From Treponema sp. UBA6367 (GTDB lineage Bacteria > Spirochaetota > Spirochaetia > Treponematales > Treponemataceae), in NCBI GenBank assembly GCA_002437725.1, contig DJRF01000025.1, positions 95,825-159,824 of the forward strand: DNA of 64,000 bases, written 5' to 3'. Positions 16,021 to 24,446 of the stretch are shown here, piece by piece (the first letter of the stretch is position 1; every line of letters starts with the position of its first letter). A model generated the notes under the pieces. That model saw only the letters and a program-made list of their open reading frames with translations. It ran no database searches and was not told the DNA's origin. Made by a program: the position numbers and the translations under genes.

Positions 16021-16932
16021 ATGAAACTACTAAAAAAAGCAGCACTTTTAGCGGCAGCCGCACTTACGCTTGGATTTATTTCTTGTAAGCAAGATTCAGG
16101 TTCAACAACTTCTAACGAACTTCCGGGAACAATTGGTGGAAAAGGCAACAAAAACGACACCTTTTATGGAAAGACATTCTATGACAATGCTGATAAAAAC
16201 AGCGCATACACTTGCTATGAATTTTCAGAAGAAGGAACTGTTACTGTAAAAAGTATAACGGAAGTTTCAGAAGGGCTTGAACCTGTAATGGAACTAAAAT
16301 ATTCTATCAGCGATGATGGTAAAAATGTTTATATGCAAGGGCTCAAATATACAAATGAAGAAGAAGAAAAACTTCTATCTGAAGAAGAGTTCATTTCTTA
16401 TATAAAAACTGTATACACAGAACAACTTGCACAACTTCGTGAAAAACACCCTGTCGCTATAACTCAAATTTGCTATGGATTAGACATTGCAACAGATTCT
16501 TCTAATGAAGTAATTATCAATGAGATGGAAAACCGTGTAAGAAAACTATTTTCATCAACATTTACTTTCACGCTAGAAACAGCAGATTCACCAAAAGGCA
16601 CTTTAACAGAAGTTTTAACTTGGAAAAACGAACTTTCAAAATTCATATCAATGAGTGGTTCGTATGATAGTGAAAGCGATGAAGATTATGATTTTTGTTT
16701 ATATACTGATATGGACGGATTAAGAGGTCATTATGCAACATCTAAAGATGGAGATTCTATTGATATTGCCTATTCTAAAACTAAAAACAAATTCATCAAT
16801 ACTAAAGACGGCTCTGAAATACCTTACACAATAAGCGACAACGGAACAAAGATTACAATCACTGCAGACGGCAAAGAAATGGTTGCAGTCTACAATCCTC
16901 AAGTAATTGAACTGTTTGAAGCAGCTGAATAA
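16021..16932 (+). CDS. Lipoprotein of unknown function under a poly-G promoter
   Basis: A 303-residue protein with a classical lipoprotein signal: AALLAAAALTLGFISC, Cys at residue 22, followed by a Ser/Thr-rich spacer. The mature part is acidic with repeated beta-hairpin-like segments (for example YTCYEFSEEGTVTVKSIT and KNVYMQGLKYTNEEEEKLL) resembling the lipocalin-like repeats common in Treponema surface lipoproteins, but I do not recognise a named family. GGGGG precedes the ATG by 7-8 nt. The promoter with a G tract suggests switching expression, as expected for a surface-exposed antigen; this last point is inference. Confidence 0.8.
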   Translation: MKLLKKAALLAAAALTLGFISCKQDSGSTTSNELPGTIGGKGNKNDTFYGKTFYDNADKNSAYTCYEFSEEGTVTVKSITEVSEGLEPVMELKYSISDDGKNVYMQGLKYTNEEEEKLLSEEEFISYIKTVYTEQLAQLREKHPVAITQICYGLDIATDSSNEVIINEMENRVRKLFSSTFTFTLETADSPKGTLTEVLTWKNELSKFISMSGSYDSESDEDYDFCLYTDMDGLRGHYATSKDGDSIDIAYSKTKNKFINTKDGSEIPYTISDNGTKITITADGKEMVAVYNPQVIELFEAAE

Positions 16933-16972
16933 AAAAACAAAACGTGGCAAATGCCGAGTTTTTGGAGGTAAT

Positions 16973-17030
16973 ATAAAAACTGCCAAAAATACAGTCAGTT
17001 TTTATCTTTAAAAGCTTGCGTTGCAAACTT
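16973..17030 (-). repeat. R2 repeat, two-hairpin copy; may terminate the lipoprotein gene
   Basis: Two adjacent hairpins: ATAAAAACTG/CAGTTTTTAT (16973-17005), whose 3' arm ends in T-rich sequence, and AAGCTTGC-GTT-GCAAACTT (17012-17030). In reverse complement it matches the copy at 33110-33170 in both order and sequence. It lies 40 bp behind the lipoprotein stop codon. Confidence 0.75.
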
Positions 17031-17037
17031 CATTATC

Positions 17038-17073
17038 AACTGCCCATTCTCATTTTATTGCGAATGGGCAGTT
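17038..17073. other. Perfect 12-bp inverted repeat upstream of the tRNA
   Basis: AACTGCCCATTC and GAATGGGCAGTT form a stable hairpin with a 12-nt loop. No T tract follows, so it is not a typical terminator on the plus strand; it may be one for anything read from the right, or a regulator site. Confidence 0.55.
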
Positions 17074-17111
17074 AGCTTATGTAAAACATGGCACAAAACA
17101 AGGTTTGCCCC

Positions 17112-17140
17112 TTGACATTTTTTTCAATCAAAGATATAGT
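17112..17140 (+). promoter_or_regulatory. tRNA-Val promoter
   Basis: TTGACA (17112-17117), a 17-nt spacer and TATAGT (17135-17140) stand 12 nt before the first base of the mature tRNA. This is among the best consensus promoters in the window. Confidence 0.85.
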
Positions 17141-17152
17141 AAAAAGCATAAC

Positions 17153-17226
17153 GGACGGTTAGCTCAGCTGGTACGAGCGTCTGGTTTACACCCAGAATGT
17201 CGGGAGTTCGATCCTCTCACCGTCCA
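17153..17226 (+). tRNA. tRNA-Val (anticodon TAC)
   Basis: A 74-nt cloverleaf: acceptor stem GGACGGT/ACCGTCC closes perfectly; D arm GCTCAGCTGGTACGAGC; anticodon arm CTGG-TTTACAC-CCAG with TAC at the anticodon position, reading GUA-type valine codons; T arm GGGAGTTCGATCCTCTC. The discriminator base is A and CCA is not encoded, so it must be added by tRNA nucleotidyltransferase. It has its own promoter and terminator. Confidence 0.97.
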
Positions 17227-17229
17227 AGC

Positions 17230-17253
17230 GGACCTCAAGCGAGGTCCTTTTTT
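17230..17253 (+). terminator. Intrinsic terminator after tRNA-Val
   Basis: GGACCTC-AAGC-GAGGTCC followed by TTTTTT, 4 nt behind the tRNA. The hflX start lies only 12 nt further, so hflX must be expressed from read-through or from an unseen promoter. Confidence 0.93.
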
Positions 17254-17264
17254 GTTTTAAAAGA

Positions 17265-18377
17265 ATGATTGACTTAGAAGAAGAACAAAAACGCCGCGTA
17301 AAAGCCTTTCTTGTAGGCGATTCTCAAGCAAGAACAGAAGAAACTTTTCTAGAAAATCCGCTTGGCGAGCTTGAAGGCTTGGTAGACACTTTAGGGCTTG
17401 AAACAGCCGGTGAGCTTACGCTAAAGCGGCACGAAATAAAACCGGTCTACGGCATCGGCAAAGGCAAGGCAGAAGAAATCGCGCATCTTGCAAAAGAATG
17501 TGAAGCCGACTGCATTATTTTTGACTTTAACCTTGAGCCGACTAAGCAAAGAAACTGGGAAAAACTTGCAAAAATTCCATGCTTTGACCGCCAGGAAGTG
17601 ATTTTAAGAATTTTTGCGCAAAGGGCGCAAACAAAAGAAGCGACTCTTCAAGTTGAACTTGCGCGGCTAACCTACTCTCTTCCCCGCCTTGCTCATTCCT
17701 ATGGAGATATGGCGCGTCAGCGTGGCGGAAGCTACGGTTCTAAAGGCGCAGGAGAAACACAGCTGGAACTAGACCAGCGAAAGGTGCGAGAACGAATTGC
17801 ACGCACAAAAAAAGAACTTGAAAAAGTTGAAAAAGTAAGAACAACGCAGCACAAAAAACGGCAAAACACAGGCATTCCAGAATGTGCATTAATCGGCTAT
17901 ACAAATGCAGGCAAATCTTCTTTGCTAAACTCTCTAACAGGAGCGGATTCATTTGTGGAAAATAAACTTTTTGCCACGCTAGACCCGCTTACAAGGAAAC
18001 TAACCTTAACTGATGGAAAAAGCATCTTGCTAACAGACACGGTAGGTTTTATTTCAAACTTGCCGCATAGCTTGGTAGACGCTTTTAAATCAACTTTGGC
18101 AGAAGCACGAGATGCAAATCTTCAACTGATTGTCTTAGATGCCAGCGACCCAAACGTAAAAAAGCACTTTGAGACGGTTGCAAAAGTTTTAAAAGAAATT
18201 AAAGCCAATGGAAATCGGCAAATTATAGTTTTGAACAAATGCGACAAAATCAAAGACGAAATTACATTTTCTTCATTGAAGTTAGAATTTCCTAATGCAA
18301 TTTGCGTAAGCGCTAAAACTAAACAAGGCTTTTCTGAACTGCTTGCCTGTATAGAAAAACAACTTTTTATGATGTAA
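17265..18377 (+). CDS. hflX: GTPase HflX
   Basis: A 370-residue ribosome-associated GTPase that splits stalled 70S ribosomes under stress. The N-terminal HflX domain (about 1-190) includes LGLETAGELTLKRHEIKPVYGIGKGKAEEI and the glycine-rich GGSYGSKGAGETQLELD linker. The G domain has G1 GYTNAGKSSLLN, G3 DTVGFISNLP, G4 NKCDK and G5 SAKT. The C-terminal extension found in E. coli HflX is absent. The ATG follows the tRNA terminator by 11 nt with only a weak ribosome site. Confidence 0.95.
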   Translation: MIDLEEEQKRRVKAFLVGDSQARTEETFLENPLGELEGLVDTLGLETAGELTLKRHEIKPVYGIGKGKAEEIAHLAKECEADCIIFDFNLEPTKQRNWEKLAKIPCFDRQEVILRIFAQRAQTKEATLQVELARLTYSLPRLAHSYGDMARQRGGSYGSKGAGETQLELDQRKVRERIARTKKELEKVEKVRTTQHKKRQNTGIPECALIGYTNAGKSSLLNSLTGADSFVENKLFATLDPLTRKLTLTDGKSILLTDTVGFISNLPHSLVDAFKSTLAEARDANLQLIVLDASDPNVKKHFETVAKVLKEIKANGNRQIIVLNKCDKIKDEITFSSLKLEFPNAICVSAKTKQGFSELLACIEKQLFMM

Positions 18378-18386
18378 ACTTATTCT

Positions 18387-18866
18387 ATGAAAGAAAAGAA
18401 ACTGCTAAACATAATTCTTTTTTCGCTCTTAATATTTTTAACTTTTATAATTATTTTTTCAACGATTCTTTTTTTTACAGGAAAAACAGATTTTAGAAAT
18501 AAAAAAAACAGCCATGCAGTTGTTGTTGCAAGAGGACAGGCGGAACTAGAAAAAGAATTTTCTTCATTTAAGCAGCTAGGAAGAATTAGAATTTCTCTTG
18601 CAACGGATGGTTCTGCGCAAACATTGATAATCTCTCCTTGGTTTTCGTACACCAAAGATGACAGCGAATTTCACGAAGAACTTTCTAGAAAAACAAAAGA
18701 AATAAAAAATACTATAATAAAATATCTTTCAAGCCGCACAAAAGAAGAACTTCAATCTATGGGAGAAGAAAAAATAAAGGAAGAATTAAAGTATTTAATA
18801 AACAATCTGCTGGTTTTAAATAAAATTCAACAAGTCTACTTTTCTGAATACATATTTTTAGGATAA
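18387..18866 (+). CDS. FliL-like flagellar basal-body-associated protein
   Basis: A 159-residue protein with one N-terminal membrane helix (about residues 7-30) and a periplasmic domain. The helical region EFHEELSRKTKEIKNTIIKY, then SSRTKEELQ, and the ending IQQVYFSEYIFLG are typical of FliL, which surrounds the stator units of the flagellar motor. It is not in a flagellar operon but 9 bp behind hflX, so it is probably a second, unlinked FliL paralogue of the kind spirochaetes carry. Alternative: a structural relative without a motility role. Confidence 0.7.
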   Translation: MKEKKLLNIILFSLLIFLTFIIIFSTILFFTGKTDFRNKKNSHAVVVARGQAELEKEFSSFKQLGRIRISLATDGSAQTLIISPWFSYTKDDSEFHEELSRKTKEIKNTIIKYLSSRTKEELQSMGEEKIKEELKYLINNLLVLNKIQQVYFSEYIFLG

Positions 18867-18918
18867 ATCTTTTATTTTTTTTGCAACTTATTATAATTTT
18901 TTTAGTCTAAATATACAG

Positions 18919-19009
18919 AAGGTTGATAGCCGAGTTTTTTATAAATGCAAAAGAAACGCTTCTGGCGAATTTTCAATTTACTCACTAAAAAAACTCAACT
19001 TTCAACCTT
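18919..19009 (+). repeat. R1 repeat, shortened copy
   Basis: Keeps the two ends (AAGGTTGATAGCCGAGTTTTTT and AAACTCAACTTTCAACCTT) and the left AACGCTT-x-GGCGAATTTTCAATTT block but lacks the central 110 bp. The outer bases AGGTTGA/TCAACCT still pair although they differ from other copies. Confidence 0.75.
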
Positions 19010-19032
19010 AAAAACTTATCTATGAGGAAAAC

Positions 19033-19380
19033 ATGGAACAACAAATATCAACAACGGCGGTTCAAATTGTTATTTCTATAATTCCTATTGTAGGAATTGT
19101 TTTAGGAGCAACACTAATTTTTTTCTATATGCTTTGGCATCACAGGGAAGTAAAGCTTCAAATAAAAACGGGTTCTTTTGTGCAAAAAAACATCAATTTT
19201 TCTGCCATTGTGCTTTTGGCAGGGCTTACCTTAACAGGAGTCGGTCTTGTAATTTCTTTAGTTTTTGCCATAAAAAACGGTTTTTCCTATGCGCTTTTAA
19301 GCGGACTTATTCCAGCGGTCATTGGAATATGCTTGCTTATTTTTTACAAAGTATTTCCTGATTTTCATAAAGAAAAGTAA
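19033..19380 (+). CDS. Small membrane protein preceding an ECF sigma factor
   Basis: A 115-residue protein with three hydrophobic segments (about residues 10-34, 54-76 and 82-106) and a short charged loop HHREVKLQIKTG between the first two. The pattern resembles DUF6249-type small membrane proteins found beside extracytoplasmic-function sigma factors, although I rate the family match as tentative. GAGG precedes the ATG. Its stop is 2 bp before the sigma gene, so it is part of that operon and may take part in signal sensing at the membrane. Confidence 0.7.
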   Translation: MEQQISTTAVQIVISIIPIVGIVLGATLIFFYMLWHHREVKLQIKTGSFVQKNINFSAIVLLAGLTLTGVGLVISLVFAIKNGFSYALLSGLIPAVIGICLLIFYKVFPDFHKEK

Positions 19381-19382
19381 AG

Positions 19383-19967
19383 ATGTCAAAAATTCTGTTT
19401 CCAGAATTAGAACGCGAAAACATTAAACAGCGCGATTTTTCTCTTGTAAAAAAAGTTCTAAATGGCGACAGCAACGCGTTTGCAGCCTTAATGATGCATT
19501 ACAAAAACAGAATTTTTATTTTTGGCAAAACTTTTTTTAAAAATGAAACTGATGCGGAAGATTTTGTGCAAGATGTTTTTACAAAAGTTTACACATATCT
19601 GGAATCTTTTAAAGGAAAGTCAATGTTTTCCACTTGGCTAATGAAAATTGCCTACACAACCGCAATAAATTCTTCCAAAAGAAGAAAAGAATACCTTCCA
19701 ATTGCAGATGAAGAGAGTTTGCCAGATATTGCAAACCAATCTCCAGAAGAAGTGCAATTAAGAAAAACAGCAAGAAGTGCCATTCGAGAAGCGGTTTTAC
19801 AGTTGCCAGAAAAGTATGCAATCTGCGTGGATATGTATTTTTCTTACAACATACCATACTCAGAAATAAGTGAAATTACAGGTTTCCCTGTAAATACAAT
19901 AAAGTCCCACATTTTCAGGGCAAAAAAACTTTTAAAATCGATGCTGGAGGATTTATATGAAAAATAA
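19383..19967 (+). CDS. ECF-type RNA polymerase sigma factor
   Basis: A 194-residue sigma-70 family member with only regions 2 and 4. Region 2: DAEDFVQDVFTKVYTYLESF and the -10 recognition helix around FSTWLMKIAYTTAIN; region 4: SYNIPYSEISEITGFPVNTI followed by KSHIFRAKKLLKSML, the -35 recognition helix-turn-helix. It would redirect RNA polymerase to envelope or stress genes. It overlaps the next, membrane-anchored gene by 11 nt, the usual arrangement for a sigma factor with its anti-sigma factor. T. pallidum has a similar RpoE-type gene; orthology is not proven here. Confidence 0.93.
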   Translation: MSKILFPELERENIKQRDFSLVKKVLNGDSNAFAALMMHYKNRIFIFGKTFFKNETDAEDFVQDVFTKVYTYLESFKGKSMFSTWLMKIAYTTAINSSKRRKEYLPIADEESLPDIANQSPEEVQLRKTARSAIREAVLQLPEKYAICVDMYFSYNIPYSEISEITGFPVNTIKSHIFRAKKLLKSMLEDLYEK

Positions 19968-20430
19968 AAGCGAAAAATTATTAAACAGGTATCTGGAATT
20001 AGACAAAAATCAAAAAGTTCCATTTGGTTTAACGATTCAACTGCTGTTCAATCGCAAATGCCGCCAACAGATAAAAATGCTTTCTATGGCAGAAAAAGCG
20101 CTTTCAGCTCCTCTTGAAGTTCAAGCCCCCGTAACAGATAGCACTATTGAGCAAATAATGAATAAAATCGATTTGAAAAAATACAAGAAAAATTGCGGCA
20201 AATCGCCTAAAAAAGTGCTTTGGATTGCAATCGGCATTGTTCTTATTGTAATAATTTCAAGCTCGCTATGCTTTTTGGGAAAAATCAAAAACGATAATCT
20301 AATTTTTACTTACTCGTGTTTTCTTGCGACTTGCATTACGCTTTACATAGTTTCATTTGTGTATAGCAATATTGATATTTTTATAAAGAAGCTTGCAACG
20401 GTTGTAAAAAACATTCAAATGAACGCATAA
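19957..20430 (+). CDS. Membrane-anchored putative anti-sigma factor
   Basis: A 157-residue protein whose first 90 residues are soluble and helical and whose C-terminal half holds two membrane helices (about residues 87-107 and 115-137). No zinc-binding HxxxCxxC motif is present, so it is not a ZAS-type anti-sigma. It starts behind CTGGAGG within the sigma gene (11-nt overlap) and must be made together with it. Function as an anti-sigma factor is inferred from position and topology only. Confidence 0.6.
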   Translation: MKNKSEKLLNRYLELDKNQKVPFGLTIQLLFNRKCRQQIKMLSMAEKALSAPLEVQAPVTDSTIEQIMNKIDLKKYKKNCGKSPKKVLWIAIGIVLIVIISSSLCFLGKIKNDNLIFTYSCFLATCITLYIVSFVYSNIDIFIKKLATVVKNIQMNA

Positions 20431-20440
20431 CGACAAACAG

Positions 20441-20636
20441 GCCGAAAGTCGAGTTTTTTACAACTGTAAAGAAACGCTTTCAGCGAATTTTCAATTTGTT
20501 CAGATGGTTGTGCTCAAACTTCGTTTGAATGGGATTAGGTTGCTACGCAACACTAATTGTTCTTATCGCACAAAATCTTCACAAATTGCAACTTCGCTTA
20601 CGCTTTTATTTTTTTTCTAAAAACTCGACTTTCGGC
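20441..20636 (+). repeat. R1 repeat, full-length copy
   Basis: Ends GCCGAAAGTCGAGTTTTT and AAAAACTCGACTTTCGGC are an 18-bp perfect inverted repeat. Inside are the CGCTTTCAGCGAATTTTCAA arm, GGTTGCTACGCAAC hairpin and CACAAATTGCAACTTCGC arm. It lies between convergent genes (sigma cassette and the M23 peptidase); the 320-bp gap holds this copy and a partial one, nothing else. Confidence 0.9.
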
Positions 20637-20650
20637 AATTCTTTTAATTA

Positions 20651-20740
20651 CCTCCAATGTCGAGTTTTTTACAACTGTAAAGAAATCGATTTTCAGCGAA
20701 TTTTCAATTTGTTCAGATGGTTGTGCTCGCTCTTTGACCT
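20651..20740 (+). repeat. R1 repeat, partial copy (left half)
   Basis: Begins TGTCGAGTTTTTTACAACTGTAAAG as in the neighbouring copy and continues through TTCAGCGAATTTTCAATTTG to GGTTGTGCTCGC, then stops; the right half is missing. It lies 10-15 bp after the full copy in the same orientation, so the two form a tandem pair. Confidence 0.8.
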
Positions 20741-20750
20741 AATAATAAAA

Positions 20751-21905
20751 CTAACGCCAAAGTATGGAAGGATTTACAGTTTTTCCGTTTTTATAAACTG
20801 TAAAGTGCAAGTGCGGACCTGTGCTCATGCCAGTGCTTCCTACTGTTCCAATTTTTGTTCCAGTATCTACGTAGCGATTTTTTGAAACGAGCGCGGCAGA
20901 CATATGTCCGTACAATGTCTTATACCCTGAATGATGAGTTATAATCACATAATTGCCGTAGACATTATTATAGCCTACAGAAGTAACCTTGCCTGCAAGG
21001 GCGGCGTAAATAGGAGTTCCTGAAGGACAAGCCATGTCAACGCCACTGTGGTAAGAACGCTTTCCGCTAAACGGAGAACTTCGCCAGCCGTAATAAGAAG
21101 AAAGCCAATAACGCTGATGAATTGGCTTACGGAACAAATCACCATTAATTTCTTGCCTTGTAACCCAATCTAGTTCCGCATCTGGAACAAAAAGTGTTGC
21201 CCCGGCAGGTAATTTTGAATCTCTTTGCAAAGAATTTACTCTTGCACATTTTTCTGCGCTAACTTCATACTTTGCAGCGATAGAGTCAATTGTTTCTCCA
21301 CTGCTTCTGACTGTATAAATTATGCCTGGCATTGAAGGAATTTTTAAATATTGCCCAATCTGAAGCAGTCTTGACTGGTGAATATTATTTACACTTATGA
21401 TTGTATCCTGTGTAACATTAAATGAATCGGCAATAAAACCAATAATGTCGCCTTTTTTTACGCGGTAAGTATAATAGCAAAGCTCCAATTTTTCTGAAGA
21501 AGAATCTTTATCAAAAACGGCGGCAACTGCATCAAGATTGTCATCTTCTGTTGCTTCGGATGCAAATTCGTCTAAAAGAGCAAGCTCTTCATCATCTGAA
21601 AGCTCTTCTTTTATTGCGTTTTCAGAAAGATTTACGGCGGCAAGTTGATTTTCCGAAGAATTTATAGCTTCCAAAACAGACTCGTTGAATTCCGGAACCC
21701 CTGCTGTCTCCAGTCCTCCTACGCCTTTTTCCACTTGAAAACTATTTACAATTTTAATGGTTCCAAAACAGAGAGCAGCGCCTGCGCAAAAAGCAGCAGA
21801 TGTTTTGAACACAAGCCTTTTTAGATGAGTGTTAAATAATCTATAATAAAAATCGTTCAAGTTCATAAAAATATTATTTTTTTTATAGTTAGCAAATTTC
21901 TTCAT
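20751..21905 (-). CDS. LysM-containing M23 family peptidoglycan endopeptidase
   Basis: A 384-residue envelope protein. A hydrophobic segment near residues 30-50 (TSAAFCAGAALCFGTIKIV) anchors or exports it. Two LysM domains follow (YTYRVKKGDIIGFIADSFNV and YTVRSSGETIDSIAAKYEVS). The C-terminal M23 domain keeps the zinc site: YHSGVDMACPSGTP (H, D) and the HLHF motif near the end. It should cut peptide cross-links or regulate amidases during growth or division. The chosen ATG gives a charged N-terminus; a second ATG at residue 14 (21866) is possible. It starts 10 bp behind rlmE on the same strand. Confidence 0.9.
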   Translation of the reverse strand: MKKFANYKKNNIFMNLNDFYYRLFNTHLKRLVFKTSAAFCAGAALCFGTIKIVNSFQVEKGVGGLETAGVPEFNESVLEAINSSENQLAAVNLSENAIKEELSDDEELALLDEFASEATEDDNLDAVAAVFDKDSSSEKLELCYYTYRVKKGDIIGFIADSFNVTQDTIISVNNIHQSRLLQIGQYLKIPSMPGIIYTVRSSGETIDSIAAKYEVSAEKCARVNSLQRDSKLPAGATLFVPDAELDWVTRQEINGDLFRKPIHQRYWLSSYYGWRSSPFSGKRSYHSGVDMACPSGTPIYAALAGKVTSVGYNNVYGNYVIITHHSGYKTLYGHMSAALVSKNRYVDTGTKIGTVGSTGMSTGPHLHFTVYKNGKTVNPSILWR

Positions 21906-21914
21906 ATTATATAC

Positions 21915-22511
21915 CTATTTTCTTGAAACTCCTACAAGAAAAGTTTCAAACGACTCGCTCCGGCAGGCTTCTGGCTTAAATCCTTTCGCAGAAACAAAAA
22001 GTTCTCTCATCTTTTTAAGAAATTTCTGCTGATCGCCATTTTGAAAAATTTTCACGCAAAAACAGCCGCCTTTTTTTAGCATTGTTTCAGCATACCAAAT
22101 TGCCATCTCTACTAACTGCTCTGAACGAGCCGTATCCACAATACGGTTTCCCGTTGTTAATGGCGCAGCATCGCAAACCACAAGGTCGTAAGGTCCTAAT
22201 GCCTTTATATTCCCACGAATTTCAGCATCATTCAAGTCCCCCTGCAAAAAAGTGAGATTTTCGCCTTTTACAGACTTTGAAAGAGGATTTAAATCGCAAG
22301 AAACAACTTTTCCCTTTTCTCCAAGATTTCTTAGAAGATAAGTTGTCCAGCTTCCTGGCGCCGCTCCCAAATCAAGAACAGTACAGTTCTTTTTTATAAT
22401 TCCAAATTTTTCATCCATTTCTTTTAATTTATAAACTGAGCGGGCAGGATAGCCTTCAGAAAACGCTTTTTGAGACCAGTAATCGGGTTTTTCGTAACTA
22501 TTTGATGCCAT
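21915..22511 (-). CDS. rlmE: 23S rRNA 2'-O-ribose methyltransferase RlmE
   Basis: A 198-residue FtsJ/RrmJ enzyme that methylates U2552 of 23S rRNA. The SAM loop is VLDLGAAPGSWTTYLL; the catalytic K-D-K-E tetrad can be traced: SVYKLKEMDEKF, DLVVCDAAP, GGCFCVKIFQ and SESFETFLVG. Length is normal. It is the first gene of a two-gene unit with the LysM-M23 peptidase. The upstream region is occupied by an R1 repeat shared with the divergent polyprenyl synthase gene; no clear Shine-Dalgarno precedes the ATG. Confidence 0.95.
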   Translation of the reverse strand: MASNSYEKPDYWSQKAFSEGYPARSVYKLKEMDEKFGIIKKNCTVLDLGAAPGSWTTYLLRNLGEKGKVVSCDLNPLSKSVKGENLTFLQGDLNDAEIRGNIKALGPYDLVVCDAAPLTTGNRIVDTARSEQLVEMAIWYAETMLKKGGCFCVKIFQNGDQQKFLKKMRELFVSAKGFKPEACRSESFETFLVGVSRK

Positions 22512-22558
22512 ATATATTTTTTCGGCAAAGAATGAGTATCTGATGAGTTAAAAAACTA

Positions 22559-22766
22559 TATAGCCCAAACTTTGAGTTTTTTATAAATTATAAAAAAAAC
22601 GTTTTCAACGAAGTTACAATTTGTTCAGATGGTTGTGTTCGCACTTCGTTTGGATTGGTTTGGATTGCTACGCAACCTTAGTTGTTCTTATCGCACAAAA
22701 TCTTCACAAATTGCAACTTCGCTTACGCTTTTGTCTATTTTTCTAAAAACTCAAAGTTTAGCCTAT
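22559..22766 (+). repeat. R1 repeat, full-length copy
   Basis: Left end TAGCCCAAACTTTGAGTTTTTT pairs with the right end AAAAACTCAAAGTTTAGCC; these bases differ from those at 20441-20636 but remain complementary to each other. The copy fills most of the 290-bp gap between divergent rlmE and the polyprenyl synthase gene. Confidence 0.9.
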
Positions 22767-22803
22767 TTAAGTTTTTTACAGTTCGATATATAATCTTTTC
22801 ATA

Positions 22804-23892
22804 ATGAATAAGAAATTTTCCGAATACCTAGAACAAATTGAATCGACGCTAGACCATTTTCTTCCTGAAAACACAAATTCTACTTGGCAAGAGTTTTCGT
22901 TCAACGAGCTTCCAGATGCCGTTTCTTCAGATTTAATAGGCAATCTTATAACCCCTTGCAAAAATTTAATGAAACTAGGTGGTAAAAGATGGCGGCCTCT
23001 GCTGCTTGTGCTATGCTCAGAACTTGCAAGGCAGTCAAAAAAAGCAGGCAAAAACAACTTTGAAGAACTTTCGCTAAAACAAACTTATTCTTTAACGCCT
23101 CTTGTAGAATTTGTACATACGGCAAGCCTTATTCACGATGACATTGAGGACGGTGCCGACGTTAGAAGGGGCAAACCTGCCGCGCACATTACATTCGGGC
23201 TAGACACTGCAATTAACGCTGGCTCTTGGCTTTATTTTGAAGCGACAGCTTGCATAGAAACTCTAAATTGTTCAAACGAGTTCAAAAAGAATCTTTATTC
23301 ACTTTATGCGCAAGAATTGCGGCGTTTGCATCTGGGGCAAGCGATGGATATTTATTGGCACAGAAATCCAACTGTAATTCCTTCTTCTAAACAGTATTCC
23401 GCAATGGTTCAGTGCAAAACAGGAACGCTTGCAAGCCTTGCCGCTCAAATAGGCTTTGCAGCTGGCGGAACGGAACAAAAACTTATTGCAGAAGGTGGAA
23501 AGCTTGCCGCAAAACTTGGAGAAGGCTTTCAGATAATCGACGACGTTCAAAACCTGACAACAGGAAATCCTGGAAAAAAGCGAGGAGATGACATTGTAGA
23601 AGGCAAAAAGAGTCTGCCCGTGCTTCTTCATATTGAAGAAAATCCTGATGATTCTAAAATAATTTCTGGATACTTTGAAGAAGCGCGCAAAAATGGAATT
23701 GAAAGCCCCGCTGTAGAAGAATGTATTCGGCTGCTAGAATCTAAGGGAGCGATTTCTAAAGCGTGCGACTTGGGCAAAAAGTGCATAAAGGAAAACAGTT
23801 TTGCTTTGGCGAACTTATTTGGCTCTGCAGATAAAACTGAAGGAGCAAAATTAATTTTAAATCTCTTTGAGGACATGGTGCCTAATGCTTGA
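22804..23892 (+). CDS. Polyprenyl diphosphate synthase
   Basis: A 362-residue trans-isoprenyl diphosphate synthase that elongates allylic diphosphates with IPP to make a quinone side chain or lipid carrier. The first Asp-rich motif is HDDIEDGADVRRG and the second is FQIIDDVQN, in which the last Asp of DDxxD is Asn. The GGKRWRPLL motif for IPP binding is present. The product length cannot be read from sequence. A TATAAT box lies 9 nt before the ATG without a ribosome site, so its mRNA may be leaderless or nearly so. Its stop overlaps the start of the TPR gene. Confidence 0.88.
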   Translation: MNKKFSEYLEQIESTLDHFLPENTNSTWQEFSFNELPDAVSSDLIGNLITPCKNLMKLGGKRWRPLLLVLCSELARQSKKAGKNNFEELSLKQTYSLTPLVEFVHTASLIHDDIEDGADVRRGKPAAHITFGLDTAINAGSWLYFEATACIETLNCSNEFKKNLYSLYAQELRRLHLGQAMDIYWHRNPTVIPSSKQYSAMVQCKTGTLASLAAQIGFAAGGTEQKLIAEGGKLAAKLGEGFQIIDDVQNLTTGNPGKKRGDDIVEGKKSLPVLLHIEENPDDSKIISGYFEEARKNGIESPAVEECIRLLESKGAISKACDLGKKCIKENSFALANLFGSADKTEGAKLILNLFEDMVPNA

Positions 23893-24400
23893 AACATCAG
23901 ATTCTTTAAACAATCAAGCAATTTTGTTGACTGCTGACGGCTCTTACAAGGAAGCAATCGCTTGTTTTGTAAGAGCAATAATAATTGATAAAAACAATTC
24001 TCTTTTGTGGTTTAATCTGGGAATAACATATCGCGATTGCGGCAATTTAGAGCAGGCAAAACTTGCCTTAAAAAAAGCCCATAAGCTAGACCCGGACAAC
24101 GAAGACATAATTGAAGAGCTTGCAATTATTTGCATTATGCAAAAAAACTATGACGAAAGCATGCTGTTTTGCAGAGAAGGAATTCTTTTAAATGACTGCA
24201 ACCCAAATTTTTGGAATACTATTGGAGTCTGCGAATTTAATAAATATAACTACGAAGCTGCTTGCGAAGCTTTTGAAAACGCTGTAATTCTAAATCCTTA
24301 TTACGAAGATGCTATTTTTAACTTGCGCGATACTTATGAAAAACTAGGGAATAAAAAAGGATATGCAGAATGCAACACAAGGCTTAAAGACTTAAAATAA
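23885..24400 (+). CDS. Tetratricopeptide repeat protein
   Basis: A 171-residue soluble protein made of about four TPR units; clear examples are NSLLWFNLGITYRDCGNLEQ, PDNEDIIEELAIICIMQKNY and NPNFWNTIGVCEFNKYNYEA. TPRs are protein-binding scaffolds; no catalytic domain is attached and no export signal is seen, so a partner or role cannot be named. I prefer the ATG at 23885 (8-nt overlap with the previous stop, GAGG upstream) to a TTG at 23867. Confidence 0.85.
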   Translation: MLETSDSLNNQAILLTADGSYKEAIACFVRAIIIDKNNSLLWFNLGITYRDCGNLEQAKLALKKAHKLDPDNEDIIEELAIICIMQKNYDESMLFCREGILLNDCNPNFWNTIGVCEFNKYNYEAACEAFENAVILNPYYEDAIFNLRDTYEKLGNKKGYAECNTRLKDLK

Positions 24401-24446
24401 AACTGCAAGGTCAAAAGCCGTTTTTTTATAACTACGGAGGAAGGAA

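Noticed and set aside
20441..20636. R1 repeats as simple intrinsic terminators
   Set aside because: Copies also lie between divergent genes, and the closing outer stem is not followed by a T tract; some termination by inner hairpins cannot be excluded.
20529..20885. Open frames inside the R1 repeats (also 26942-27214, 29230-29496, 53924-54112)
   Set aside because: They arise because the repeat arms lack stops in some frames; the translations are not conserved between copies as proteins, whereas the nucleotide pairing is.
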